45,391 bases of DNA from Chengkuizengella axinellae (GCF_030730905.1 NZ_JAVAMP010000023.1:1-45391), one strand, 5' to 3'. Counted from the stretch's first letter, positions 9,941 through 18,498 are shown. The notes: generated from the sequence alone by a model not told the origin. Program-made: numbers and translations.

Positions 9941-10402
9941 ATGTCAATTACACAAGAAATTTATATTCAATCTGATCTCGATTTAGTGTGGAGAGCATGG
10001 ACTAAGTCTGAAAGAATTACAAAGTGGTTTGCACCCGCAGCAGAAATTGAACTTGAAAAAAATGGAAAATTCGAGCTTTATTTCGATCCCTCCAACAAAA
10101 ATAGTATGAGTACGATAGGTTGTAAGATTATAAAATACGAGGAACCCCATCTACTAGAAATTCAATGGAAAGGTCCAGATGAATTTGCAGAATTCATGAA
10201 CGGGCAAGAACAATTGACAACTGTTAAAATTGAATTAGTATCAAAGGATGGTGGTACCAATGTTACATTGGAGCATTCTGGCTGGCTAGATACGGATGAT
10301 TGGCAAAGCGCTAAAATGTGGCATGTGAAAGCTTGGGAACAAGCACTTTCAAGCCTTAAATCTAACATGGAATCTGGTGAAGGGATTTTATGTTGTAAAT
10401 AG
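9941..10402 (+). CDS. SRPBCC / AHSA1-domain protein
   Basis: A 153-residue cytoplasmic protein with the START-like fold pattern of the AHSA1 family. It opens with a beta strand and the W-R-A-W-T-x-x-E-R-I-T-x-W-F segment. A central strand set carries L-L-E-I-Q-W, and the C-terminal helix is W-x-x-A-L-S-S-L-K. Such proteins bind hydrophobic ligands in a helix-grip cavity. They are common in Bacillales as stand-alone genes of unknown substrate, often beside ArsR regulators, which are absent here. The start has GGAAGGAGGA 8-9 bases upstream. It is monocistronic with a terminator immediately downstream. Confidence 0.85.
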   Translation: MSITQEIYIQSDLDLVWRAWTKSERITKWFAPAAEIELEKNGKFELYFDPSNKNSMSTIGCKIIKYEEPHLLEIQWKGPDEFAEFMNGQEQLTTVKIELVSKDGGTNVTLEHSGWLDTDDWQSAKMWHVKAWEQALSSLKSNMESGEGILCCK

Positions 10403-10411
10403 GAATAAGAT

Positions 10412-10455
10412 AAAGCTCCAAAACTAGTGCTTTCCTAGTTATTGGAGCTTTTTTT
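10412..10455. terminator. terminator between SRPBCC gene and purA-like gene
   Basis: AAAGCTCCAAAACTAG (10412-10427) pairs with CTAGTTATTGGAGCTTT (from 10435), with one unpaired base, followed by seven T. It serves the plus-strand gene and may also end purA on the minus strand. Confidence 0.85.
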
Positions 10456-10467
10456 ACTTGCTATATT

Positions 10468-11748
10468 TTAATCTCTTTCAATGATTTGATCACGTTTTGG
10501 ACCAACCGAAATCCATTTAACAGGGACATCTATTATTTTTTCGATATACAATATATAGTTTTGAGCATGTTTTGGAAGTTCTTTGAATGTCCTTACCCCT
10601 GTAATATCTTCCTTCCACCCAGGTAATTTATCGAAAACTGGCTTTGCTTGATCTAGTTTTGCAGACACAGGGAAATGAGTAGTAGATTCTCCATCAACCT
10701 GATAGGCTGTACAAATTGGAATTTCATCTAAATATCCAAGCACATCCAGATTAGTTAGTGCAATTTCAGTTGCTCCCTGCAGCATACATCCATACTTAGT
10801 TGCAACTCCATCAAACCACCCCATTCGACGCGGTCGTCCAGTTGTCGCACCATATTCTCCTGCATCTCCTCCTTTCTCCCTAAGTTCATTCGCATCTACT
10901 CCTTGTATTTCTGAAACAAATGGACCTGCTCCTACACAACTAGAGTACGCTTTTACTACCGTTACAATTTTTTTAATCTCATAAGGGGGCACACCTGCTC
11001 CTACAGAAGCAAAACCAGCAAGTGTAGAAGAAGAGGTTGAGTACGGATATATGCCATGGTCTGGATCTCGCAATGCACCAAGCTGTCCTTCAACTAAAAT
11101 AGGTTCACCTTTATTTATTGCATTTTGTAAAAGATGAGTAGTATCACATACAAATGGTTTAAGTTGCTCTGCTTTCTTTAACAGTTCCTCTAGTAAATCA
11201 TCGATTTTAAATTCAGGATTTCCATATAAATTTCGCAGCAGTACATTCTTTGACACTAAAGATGATTCTATTCGTTTCCTAAGATATGAAGGTTCATATA
11301 AATCTGCTACCTGTACTCCAATTTTCAAATATTTATCAGAATAAAATGGAGCAATTCCAGCTTTTGTTGAACCAAATTTCTCTTTTCCCAAACGTTGCTC
11401 TTCTAAATGATCAAATAACTTATGATAAGGAAGCACGATTTGTGCCCGATCAGACACAAATATTTTAGGTTCAGGAACACCTCTTGCTATCAACTCCTCA
11501 CGTTCACGCAAAAAGTCAACGATATTCAATGCAACTCCTGGACCAAGCACATTTACGACATTAGGATAAAAAACACCCGATGGCAGCATGTGTAACTGAA
11601 ATTTCCCAAACTGATTTATTATCGTATGTCCTGCATTACTTCCACCTTGATATCGAACAACATAATTTGACTGAGCAGCAAGCACATCGGTAAGTTTACC
11701 CTTTCCTTCATCTCCCCAATTCGCCCCTACTACAGCTGTTACACTCAT
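10468..11748 (-). CDS. purA: adenylosuccinate synthetase, divergent paralogue type
   Basis: A 426-residue GTP-dependent ligase of the PurA family, IMP + Asp + GTP to adenylosuccinate, in AMP synthesis. The P-loop GDEGKGK holds the catalytic Asp, NAGHT holds the catalytic His, and TTGRPRR holds the substrate-binding arginines. All are intact, and the Asp shows it is not a PurZ-type enzyme. Other motifs differ from the Bacillus housekeeping enzyme: GANWGDE instead of G(A/T)QWGDE, EGQLGALRDPDHG instead of the EGAQG...LDIDHG type, and VGAGPFVSE instead of VG(D/A)GPFPTE. ATG at 11748 is chosen over ATG at 11754 because it lies about 8 bases after GGAG. It faces a LysR gene head to head across 110 bp, suggesting dedicated control. 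It could be the only PurA of the organism or a second, specialised copy. Confidence 0.88.
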   Translation of the reverse strand: MSVTAVVGANWGDEGKGKLTDVLAAQSNYVVRYQGGSNAGHTIINQFGKFQLHMLPSGVFYPNVVNVLGPGVALNIVDFLREREELIARGVPEPKIFVSDRAQIVLPYHKLFDHLEEQRLGKEKFGSTKAGIAPFYSDKYLKIGVQVADLYEPSYLRKRIESSLVSKNVLLRNLYGNPEFKIDDLLEELLKKAEQLKPFVCDTTHLLQNAINKGEPILVEGQLGALRDPDHGIYPYSTSSSTLAGFASVGAGVPPYEIKKIVTVVKAYSSCVGAGPFVSEIQGVDANELREKGGDAGEYGATTGRPRRMGWFDGVATKYGCMLQGATEIALTNLDVLGYLDEIPICTAYQVDGESTTHFPVSAKLDQAKPVFDKLPGWKEDITGVRTFKELPKHAQNYILYIEKIIDVPVKWISVGPKRDQIIERD

Positions 11749-11858
11749 TATCATTTCTCCTTTACATTTGAAATCATTTCCTATTTTTAATTATAATGAG
11801 TATAGTAATATAAAAAAAATGAATATTATTTATATAAGATATAAAGGAGACTAATAGT

Positions 11859-12743
11859 ATGGTTTTAAATATGGAATGGTATCGCGTTTTTTATTTTACT
11901 GCAAAAACAGGAAGTCTTACCAAAGCAGCTGAGGAACTCTTTATTACTCAGCCAGCTGTCACTCACTCTATCAAACAATTAGAATCAAAAATAGGTGGAC
12001 AGTTGTTTTTTCGCACATCTAAAGGAGTTAAGCTTACTTCAGAAGGTGAGGTGCTTTATAAATACATCGAACAAGCATACAATTTCATCCAAACTGGAGA
12101 AAGAAAAATTGCAGAAATGCAGCAGTTAATGGATGGAGAAATTAAAATCGGAGCTGGAGATACCCTCATAAAACACTATTTATTACCTTATTTGAAGGAG
12201 TTTAATGAAAGTTATCCTGACATACATATTCAAGTGACTAACCGTACCACTCCAGAAACAATTGAATTGTTGAGAAAAGGGAATATAGATTTAGGCATCG
12301 TAAACCTACCTATTGAAGACAAAAATTTAAATATCATTGAAACATTGCATATCGAGGATTGTTTTATTACTGGAAATAAGTATAAACATCTTGCTGAAAA
12401 GCCTATTTCGTTAGAGACACTCATTAATTATCCTGTCATATTACTAGAAAAAGGAAGCAACACTCGTAAGTATATTGATTCCTTTACTAAAGAGAATGGT
12501 ATAATGATTTATCCCGAGATCGAACTTGGCAGTTTAGATTTACTAGTCGATTTCTCTAAGTCTGGATTGGGAATTGCATGTGTGATCAGAAACTTTATTT
12601 GTAATGAACTCGCAAACTCAAGAGTATTTGAAATTAAACTTGAGAAACCAATTCCTCCTAGAAAAGTAGGAATTGTCTCATTAAAAAACGTCCCGCTTTC
12701 TACCACAGCGAAACGTTTTATAGATTTGATATCTTATAATTAG
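11859..12743 (+). CDS. LysR-family transcriptional regulator
   Basis: A 294-residue LTTR. The N-terminal winged helix-turn-helix (about 3-62) carries the classic S-L-T-K-A-A-E-E-L and T-Q-P-A-V-T-x-S-I-K-Q-L-E pattern. It is followed by a linker helix and a two-lobed periplasmic-binding-like effector domain (about 92-290). ATG at 11859 follows AAAGGAG at 9 bases; an internal ATG at 11871 is less well placed. Divergent arrangement with the purA-like gene is the usual LTTR-target geometry, so it probably controls that gene and itself. The stop codon overlaps the stop of the converging glucosaminidase gene by four bases, with no terminator between them. Confidence 0.92.
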   Translation: MVLNMEWYRVFYFTAKTGSLTKAAEELFITQPAVTHSIKQLESKIGGQLFFRTSKGVKLTSEGEVLYKYIEQAYNFIQTGERKIAEMQQLMDGEIKIGAGDTLIKHYLLPYLKEFNESYPDIHIQVTNRTTPETIELLRKGNIDLGIVNLPIEDKNLNIIETLHIEDCFITGNKYKHLAEKPISLETLINYPVILLEKGSNTRKYIDSFTKENGIMIYPEIELGSLDLLVDFSKSGLGIACVIRNFICNELANSRVFEIKLEKPIPPRKVGIVSLKNVPLSTTAKRFIDLISYN

Positions 12744-14578
12744 TATGTTTCTAACATTCTAACATAATCACTATGCACATAACCAAACTCATAATCTTGA
12801 TTGTCAGAGATGATTTTGTACCATGTTTCTCCATCTACTTTCACTTCATCCATGATAACCATCGATATACCATTTATTGGATATTGATATATTTCTTCAT
12901 ATCGTTCTTCTAGTGCTTGATTACGATAACCAGGATCAAGACGAACTCTTAGGAATGTTGTATGTGAATCTACTATCGCCAGGTTATATTGATGAATATC
13001 TTTTTCTCCCAAATATTTATCAATCGTAAACATCCTACCTGCAACCTTTTGCCCCCAATAAGGATCAGAGGCATACATCACGTTGATCCCTGCACCTTTA
13101 CTCCCTAAAAACGCTCCGTGGTAATAACCTGTCGTATGATCCCCATGTGTCATAAATCTATTTGAGAGGTCTGCTGCAACTGACATGACACTATCTTCAA
13201 AGCTATCATATTGTGTAGCACTGTTTACAGGATCACTGTCTATTGCATTATTACCAAATAAATTAAAATTCATAGTTGCTATATTACTTGTTCCCCATTC
13301 ACTCTCATGAATAGCAAGAGACATCAGAAATAAAGCATTAACATTAAATTCTTCTTCTGCTTTTTTAAATACATGGCCAAATCCAATCAATGGACTATCA
13401 GGTTCCAACTCACTATTTAAGAATGAGTCTAATTCAGCCGCACTATAATTTGTATTTGTTCTCAAAGATAAATAAGTAAAATATGAATAAGCAATGTCAT
13501 TATTAAAAGAAAATCCATCCATACTATATGCCTTTTCTCCCTCATTTAAAAATTCAGGAGCTTCCCCAACAACATAAGGACCTTCATATGCCTCACCATT
13601 ATAAATATAATGATGCAATAGATTATTCTCAACCAAATAATAAGATCGTTCTTGAATTAACTGTTTTGGTATGAGCTTCACATCATTTATATTAACAAAA
13701 CCTCGAACACCATTAACTAGTATTTCTACTCTACTCAAATTATTCGTTATTCCCACAAACTCCATCTCTGTTGCAGCATTCACATAGGTTAATCTATTAT
13801 TTCCTATATCAGAACGATAAATAGAAACCGTATTATGATTCAAATCAAGTGCTCGTATGATCCCCTCTTTCATCCATACAATGTTTCTATTTTCCAATAT
13901 AACCTGAGATTCATCTATTACATTTTCAAATGCTGCATCAAAACTACCATACTCCTCATCTTTAATCGTTAAGATACCATTTTCAACTACACCAATATAG
14001 TAATCTAGCTTCCTTAAATCTTTATCCTTTACACGTGATAAAAAGACTGAGAACTGATTCATCGTTATTGATTGTTTTGGAGCAAAAATCCCATTTCCAA
14101 CACCAGTTGTAATTCCATTGGAAGCCATCGATTGAATAGCATCGTAAGCCCAGTGTTCTGGAGTTACATCTGAAAATACAAAAGGAACAGCTGAACGATT
14201 ATTGATATCATAAACTCTTGTAAAAACAGCCGCTATCTCAGCTCGGGTCATTTCTGCCTCTGGTTTAAATTGTGCACCCTTCACTATATCCTGAAAGTAT
14301 CCATAATCCATCACTGCTTTGATTTCATTAAAATACTTATGTTTATTATCTACATCAGTAAGTTTAAGCTCTTTTCCATTCATAGTTTGTAGGTTCAATT
14401 CCTCATAAAGTAAAAATGCAACGTGAAATCTTTTTAACTTCAATCCAGATTCCGAATAAATGGAAAACTTCTCCAAACCTTTCTCATTTTGATGAGATTC
14501 AGCCTGAACTTGAGTTATACCAGCTAATAAAGCAACTATTAAAAATGAATAAAAAATTTTACACAAACTACTTTTCAA
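12740..14578 (-). CDS. S-layer-anchored glucosaminidase (GH73-like) with SH3-type C-terminus
   Basis: A 612-residue cell-wall hydrolase. A signal peptide (about 1-26, ending VQA) is followed by SLH repeats (about 65-170, F-x-D-V-x-x-x-H-W-A-Y-x-A-I core) that bind secondary cell-wall polymer, and an unassigned beta-rich middle. The endo-beta-N-acetylglucosaminidase domain (about 385-530) has AIHESEWGTS with the putative catalytic Glu and the family strand YASDPYWGQKVAGR. A bacterial SH3-like tail covers about 540-612. The start is TTG at 14578: it lies 5 bases after GGAGGAG and directly begins the signal peptide. An upstream in-frame ATG at 14638 abuts the esterase stop but lacks a ribosome site and spoils the signal peptide. 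The gene follows the esterase in the same direction and may be cotranscribed. Role: peptidoglycan turnover. Confidence 0.88.
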   Translation of the reverse strand: MKSSLCKIFYSFLIVALLAGITQVQAESHQNEKGLEKFSIYSESGLKLKRFHVAFLLYEELNLQTMNGKELKLTDVDNKHKYFNEIKAVMDYGYFQDIVKGAQFKPEAEMTRAEIAAVFTRVYDINNRSAVPFVFSDVTPEHWAYDAIQSMASNGITTGVGNGIFAPKQSITMNQFSVFLSRVKDKDLRKLDYYIGVVENGILTIKDEEYGSFDAAFENVIDESQVILENRNIVWMKEGIIRALDLNHNTVSIYRSDIGNNRLTYVNAATEMEFVGITNNLSRVEILVNGVRGFVNINDVKLIPKQLIQERSYYLVENNLLHHYIYNGEAYEGPYVVGEAPEFLNEGEKAYSMDGFSFNNDIAYSYFTYLSLRTNTNYSAAELDSFLNSELEPDSPLIGFGHVFKKAEEEFNVNALFLMSLAIHESEWGTSNIATMNFNLFGNNAIDSDPVNSATQYDSFEDSVMSVAADLSNRFMTHGDHTTGYYHGAFLGSKGAGINVMYASDPYWGQKVAGRMFTIDKYLGEKDIHQYNLAIVDSHTTFLRVRLDPGYRNQALEERYEEIYQYPINGISMVIMDEVKVDGETWYKIISDNQDYEFGYVHSDYVRMLETY

Positions 14579-14638
14579 ATAATCTCCTCCAACTACAGTT
14601 TTTAATAACATTATACATAATAAGGAAAATTTCGTCAT

Positions 14639-15406
14639 CTACCCCAGTAAATAAGTTAAAACTTCAGGAAACCTTTTTCTAAAATATTCATAGTTATGCT
14701 GACCATCCCTAATGACTTCAAATCTGCTCTTTGTTATCTTATGTTTTAAGATTTCATATACAGATTGATTCGAATCAAGAAATAGTTTACTTACTTTTTT
14801 ATCCTTATTAGACTCTTTCGTACCACAGTCTAAATAAAATCTTTCTACTAATGATAAATCTGACTTCTCTACTAATTTTTCAATTTCTTCTTGATTACGA
14901 AAATATGCACAAGAAACAGCTGCTATTCTGGTAAATAGTTTTGGATATTGACAAGCTGCATATGTTGAAATCAATCCCCCTAATGATATACCTGCCATGT
15001 AATTGCTATCTTTGAGAGTACGATACTTGTTATCTATAAAAGGTTTCAGTTCTTTTACAATAAAATCAACATACTGGACACCTTGACCTCCCAAGTTACT
15101 TTGTTCTCCCAATATTTCTTTGCTATATTCACCATTGACCCAAGGGCAATATTCATTTACTCGTTCTTCACCTGTTTTTGAATCAATAGCGATTACGATC
15201 AACTCTACTCTATTTTTATCCAAATATTCCTCCAGTCCTAATGAAATCCCTCCGACAGCATCATCATCGTTAAATACATTACCCCCATCATGCATATATA
15301 AAACTGGATAAGATTTGTTATCCTCATGATAACCTTTTGGTAAATATACTCTAATGATTCTATCTTGTTTAAATGGAGTTATATGGATTGAAAAAATCTC
15401 TAACAT
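14639..15406 (-). CDS. alpha/beta-hydrolase esterase of the putative-esterase (BesA/Fes-like) family
   Basis: A 255-residue enzyme. The N-terminal R-V-Y-L-P-x-G-Y strand and LYMHDGGNVF form the oxyanion region. The nucleophile elbow is GISLGG with S141, and the late H-N-Y-E-Y-F motif near 237 gives the catalytic His. The pattern is that of bacterial esterase-D-like and siderophore-esterase-like proteins. No signal peptide is visible, so it acts in the cytoplasm. AGGAGAGG precedes the ATG. It lies just upstream of the glucosaminidase gene in the same orientation. No siderophore genes are nearby, so iron release is not supported; the substrate is unknown. Confidence 0.85.
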   Translation of the reverse strand: MLEIFSIHITPFKQDRIIRVYLPKGYHEDNKSYPVLYMHDGGNVFNDDDAVGGISLGLEEYLDKNRVELIVIAIDSKTGEERVNEYCPWVNGEYSKEILGEQSNLGGQGVQYVDFIVKELKPFIDNKYRTLKDSNYMAGISLGGLISTYAACQYPKLFTRIAAVSCAYFRNQEEIEKLVEKSDLSLVERFYLDCGTKESNKDKKVSKLFLDSNQSVYEILKHKITKSRFEVIRDGQHNYEYFRKRFPEVLTYLLG

Positions 15407-15581
15407 AATAAACCTCTCCTCTATCTTTATAATAAAAAAGGAATCATAATAGATTCATTCTAATAATAATATAAATGAAAGTTCGCTAGATAGGAATGAT
15501 ACTTTTACATTTGAATATATTTATAAGACATAGATTAAATTTAATACAGCCAATGACTTAGATCTGGACGAGGGGATCGAA

Positions 15582-16541
15582 ATGTTTAAAATCAAAAAAA
15601 CATTACAGCATGAAAATCGGACTTTTTTTATGTGGGTTGATTCATTCATCCCTTACTTATACGCAATTGGTATTACTCTCATTATTGGATGGATGATGAT
15701 TTCCTCAGTTTTGCTGGGATTTAAAACTTATAATGAAGATCCATTTTCTTTTTTCTTGCTTTCGGAAAATACGCAGCTATATGAAAATACGAACGAGGAA
15801 CCTTTGAAAATAGATTCGGAGACTCAAATACAAGTTAACGTTACAAGTTCAAGTAAAAATAGCCCTTGGTATTCATTTTTAAACTCCATTATAGAATCAG
15901 ATTTGTATGGCATTATTTTTAGAGGCATTTTTTTATTAATGATTTGGATATTTGTCTTTTTGGTCATTCCTATTGGATTCAGAAGACTAAAGAGGATCAA
16001 ATTATTTCGGATGGAGATTGAAGTGGAGAATGTAGAAAAAGCAGCCATTCAAACGATAGAAATAACAGGGGGGAAAGCTAAATTAATGGCTTATTTATCT
16101 AGTAAAGATGCCGAAGCAACAACGTTAGAGTTTTTAAATGATGAAACCTCCACTCCTTCCATTGATTTTCATGAAGTGCTGGAACATTTTTTAATGGAAA
16201 TTAAAGAAGGTTATCAAAAGCAGTTTGATGCTCATTTCGTGTATGAGATTGTTTTGGAAGACTTTCCTGACAAATTCAATCTTTTAATACAAGAATCAAA
16301 AGAAACTGAAAAAGTGATGATTAGAAACAAAATAAACAACGAAAATTTATTCAGAAAAAACTATCTGCTCATGTACTACTCTTTTCATGAACAAGAAATG
16401 GTTACGATTTTAAGCAGTTATACTTATGAATTTGATGTATTAGATAAACATCTGATTGAATTATTACATCACAATATCAGTAAAAACATTGAAAATATCG
16501 AGTATATGGTTGCTTTAACAGATCCTCCTTCAGAAAGCTAA
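15582..16541 (+). CDS. two-helix membrane protein of unknown family
   Basis: A 319-residue protein I do not recognise. Two strong transmembrane segments (about 24-50 and 108-130) flank a short hydrophilic extracytoplasmic loop. The C-terminal 190 residues are cytoplasmic, charged and mixed alpha/beta, with no catalytic motif that I can see. There is no signal-peptide cleavage site. A GAGGGGAT ribosome site precedes the ATG. The next gene, 58 bp downstream, has its own promoter-like sequence, so the two need not be an operon. Confidence 0.8.
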   Translation: MFKIKKTLQHENRTFFMWVDSFIPYLYAIGITLIIGWMMISSVLLGFKTYNEDPFSFFLLSENTQLYENTNEEPLKIDSETQIQVNVTSSSKNSPWYSFLNSIIESDLYGIIFRGIFLLMIWIFVFLVIPIGFRRLKRIKLFRMEIEVENVEKAAIQTIEITGGKAKLMAYLSSKDAEATTLEFLNDETSTPSIDFHEVLEHFLMEIKEGYQKQFDAHFVYEIVLEDFPDKFNLLIQESKETEKVMIRNKINNENLFRKNYLLMYYSFHEQEMVTILSSYTYEFDVLDKHLIELLHHNISKNIENIEYMVALTDPPSES

Positions 16542-16549
16542 TAATTCCC

Positions 16550-16579
16550 TTGACGTTATAACTAGTTTCTATATATCAT
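16550..16579 (+). promoter_or_regulatory. candidate sigma-A promoter of the small basic gene
   Basis: TTGACG (16550-16555), 18 bases, then TATCAT (16574-16579). The start codon is 21 bases after the -10, with AAAGGGGTGA between. Confidence 0.55.
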
Positions 16580-16599
16580 AAAATAAAGGGGTGATTACG

Positions 16600-16773
16600 A
16601 TGTCAAGAACTCCAATCAGAACGTCAGATATCAAAAGACGCGCATTAAAAAAGCTAGCTAATCGAAATCATAATTCAAATCATTCAAAATACATAGCTAC
16701 TGGGCAAATCGTAAAAACAGTCCATGTGAATAAAGACGAACCGCTTGTAAAAAAAATTATGGGATTTAAATAA
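16600..16773 (+). CDS. small basic protein of unknown function
   Basis: A 57-residue protein beginning MSRTPIRTSDIKRR. It is rich in Lys, Arg, Asn and His, with no membrane segment. A GTG at 16591 is in frame, but it lies inside the AAAGGGGTGA ribosome site, so ATG at 16600 is the start. The promoter-like element at 16550, the strong SD and the long structured 3' region support expression. The composition suggests nucleic-acid binding or a spore-core-type protein, but no motif proves this. Confidence 0.65.
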   Translation: MSRTPIRTSDIKRRALKKLANRNHNSNHSKYIATGQIVKTVHVNKDEPLVKKIMGFK

Positions 16774-16897
16774 AGAGAATCTTGCTTTCAGACTAGTACT
16801 GGATGTACTGATGCATCGTTAGTCACAGGACGTGACTGATTTTAGATGTAAACGATTCTCTTGGTACTCCCCCTTGAAAAATGAAAAAGGGGGGAGT
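16774..16897 (+). ncRNA. structured 3' RNA segment with branched stems
   Basis: Directly after the small basic gene, AGAGAATC (16774-16781) can pair with GATTCTCT (16854-16861). Two internal hairpins lie between them: AGTAC/GTACT (16795-16809) and AGTCAC/GTGACT (16821-16837). Together these form a three-way junction. ATCGTT (16815-16820) can instead pair with AACGAT (16851-16856), which competes with the outer stem. A GC-rich hairpin follows (ACTCCCCCTT near 16866, GGGGGGAGT to about 16897). No plus-strand gene follows, so this is not an obvious riboswitch. It may be a 3'-derived small RNA or a stability element. It matches no class that I know. Confidence 0.4.
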
Positions 16898-16916
16898 CTT
16901 ACAGCATGAGAACGTG

Positions 16917-16952
16917 ATAAACTCAAATTCAAATGTGAGTTTATTTTTTTTT
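16917..16952 (+). terminator. terminator after the structured RNA
   Basis: ATAAACTCA (16917-16925) pairs with TGAGTTTAT (16936-16944), followed by about nine T. Its T run overlaps the last codons of the converging small gene on the other strand. Confidence 0.9.
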
Positions 16953-17117
16953 ATGTTTAAAACAACTAGCATGTTTTCTGGCAGCTTCTTTCATTACAGG
17001 ATTCGAGCCAACTAATTCTGAGGGCTGTTTAATGTCCAATTCCTTTAAATTAAGATCACTAATTTTTTTGAATTTTTCACCCTTTAATAACCTCTTATAC
17101 ACTTCAGACATTGCCAA
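16941..17117 (-). CDS. small hypothetical protein, 58 residues
   Basis: A Lys-rich cytoplasmic protein, MAMSEVYKRLLKGEKF at the N-terminus and a Lys/His-rich tail (H-A-S-C-F-K-H-K-K-K). TTG at 17117 is preferred because GAGGTGAT lies 4 bases upstream. ATG at 17111 is the fallback. The upstream ATG of the longest frame lies before this ribosome site and is unlikely. I do not recognise a family. Its 3' end overlaps the plus-strand terminator of the neighbouring structured RNA, so the two transcripts are complementary at their ends. Confidence 0.6.
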   Translation of the reverse strand: MAMSEVYKRLLKGEKFKKISDLNLKELDIKQPSELVGSNPVMKEAARKHASCFKHKKK

Positions 17118-17207
17118 CGGTATCACCTCGAACATACAATCTTATTCTATAATTTATTCTTAGGACTGTTTTATTGTGAGCCTATTCTATTTGGATGTTC
17201 ACCTAAA

Positions 17208-17262
17208 TCAAAAAATACACCAATTGTGAAAGTGATATATTCACTTCACAAAAGGTGTATTA
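17208..17262 (-). terminator. terminator of the DUF2933-like/BNR operon
   Basis: A long interrupted stem: AATACACC (17214-17221) with GGTGTATT (17254-17261), and inside it TTGTGAA..GTGA with TCAC..TTCACAA. Read on the minus strand it ends in six T. Confidence 0.9.
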
Positions 17263-17287
17263 CTAGCTTTATGTTTTTTAAGCTGCT

Positions 17288-18475
17288 TTACTCATTCTCT
17301 GTTTGTATCGGTTTTCCCTTATCGGCAATCATACTCCATGTCTGTCCACCATCATTACTTTTATACATATCAATGTTGTTATAAGTAGTTATAACTATTT
17401 CTTCAGTATTTGTAGGGTTTTGAGCTATATATTGAATTGTATCCTCTGTCATATCAGGAACACTCACTTGGGTGATTTCCCCTGAATCAAGATCCAATTG
17501 TTGAAGTCCAGCTTGACCAGCATATGTGCCAACCCATAACTTTCCATTAAAATCAAAATAAGCACCTAATACTTGAAATCCATCAAATAATTTTTCAAAA
17601 GAATCTCCATTGTCTCTAGATAGGTATAATCCATCCGAATTTCTATTAAATAACGCTACAATACCATTATCATTAGGATGAACAGCTATCCCTTCTGGGA
17701 CTATCTCTGTTGGGAAGCCTGCCATTTGACTCTGTGTCCATGTTTGTACCTCATCCTTTGTATAGTATAAACCTGGATTAGATATAATTTCATTTGGCAC
17801 ATGATTTATTACATATAATGTTTGTTTGTTATAGGAAATGCCTGTCGTATGAAAATCAACTTGACCATATAAGGCTAGTTGTTCTAAGCTTTTCCCCTCA
17901 TCTGTACTCTTCACAATACCTAATGGATCTTTTAATTGAGATCCTAGTGCAGGGTGTCCACTAGCATAAAATCCATCATTTGTTTTCGCAAATCCCATAT
18001 AATCATGATTTTCTCCCTCACCATCACGCCAATTGCCATCTTCATAAACTTTTAGACCCGTATGTGTTGCTAGTACAAGGTGATCTCCTTCCGAGTTATA
18101 TCCCATACCATGAATGTGTCCAAACTCAGTCACATTATTACTTTCCCCACCTGGGTTGAAAAATACTACAACACTAATTACAACACCCACTATGGATATG
18201 ATCCAGCCTATACGCAGCCACTTTACATGGTTTTTCAATGTTTTTCGTTGTTTCCGTTCCTCCTGATTTTTTGAGTTTTCCATTGTGTTTATTTTATATT
18301 GTTTAATAAAATATAAAATGATAAATAATAGAAAAAGGAATCCGAAACCGAAAAAGGAGTATAATGAAATCATTGAATCTGTTGTAGATTCTTCTTCCCC
18401 CCCATGGGCTGCAGCGATGGCTGGCAATATTGTCATTCCTAGTAAAAACAAAGTAAAAACCTTGTTAAGCTTCAT
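17288..18475 (-). CDS. membrane-anchored BNR-type beta-propeller protein (F510_1955-like)
   Basis: A 395-residue protein. A signal or anchor segment (1 to about 23) ends near AAAHGG, a transmembrane helix lies at about 38-60 and another at about 90-112. An extracytoplasmic propeller of BNR/Asp-box-like blades (about 120-390) follows, for example S-T-D-E-G-K-S, S-R-D-N-G-D-S and S-N-D-G-G-Q-T-W. The G-H-I-H-G-M-G-Y start of the propeller is typical of the F510_1955 group found near copper and multicopper-oxidase genes in Bacillales. Its biochemical role is unknown. AAAGGAG precedes the ATG. It is 23 bp downstream of the DUF2933-like gene, in one operon, under the shared TTCTGCA element at 18858. 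Confidence 0.82.
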   Translation of the reverse strand: MKLNKVFTLFLLGMTILPAIAAAHGGEEESTTDSMISLYSFFGFGFLFLLFIILYFIKQYKINTMENSKNQEERKQRKTLKNHVKWLRIGWIISIVGVVISVVVFFNPGGESNNVTEFGHIHGMGYNSEGDHLVLATHTGLKVYEDGNWRDGEGENHDYMGFAKTNDGFYASGHPALGSQLKDPLGIVKSTDEGKSLEQLALYGQVDFHTTGISYNKQTLYVINHVPNEIISNPGLYYTKDEVQTWTQSQMAGFPTEIVPEGIAVHPNDNGIVALFNRNSDGLYLSRDNGDSFEKLFDGFQVLGAYFDFNGKLWVGTYAGQAGLQQLDLDSGEITQVSVPDMTEDTIQYIAQNPTNTEEIVITTYNNIDMYKSNDGGQTWSMIADKGKPIQTENE

Positions 18476-18498
18476 TCATTAATCTCCTTTATTCAAAA

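Noticed and set aside
10468-11748. PurZ-type enzyme of the 2-aminoadenine pathway
   Set aside because: The P-loop keeps the catalytic Asp (WGDEGKGK), which marks PurA activity; no phage genes are nearby.
12740-14638. ATG at 14638 as the glucosaminidase start
   Set aside because: It abuts the esterase stop but has no ribosome site and would put 20 residues before the signal peptide; TTG 14578 has GGAGGAG.
16774-16861. Known riboswitch or T-box
   Set aside because: No AGUA/T-box sequence or familiar aptamer core was seen, and no same-strand gene follows.
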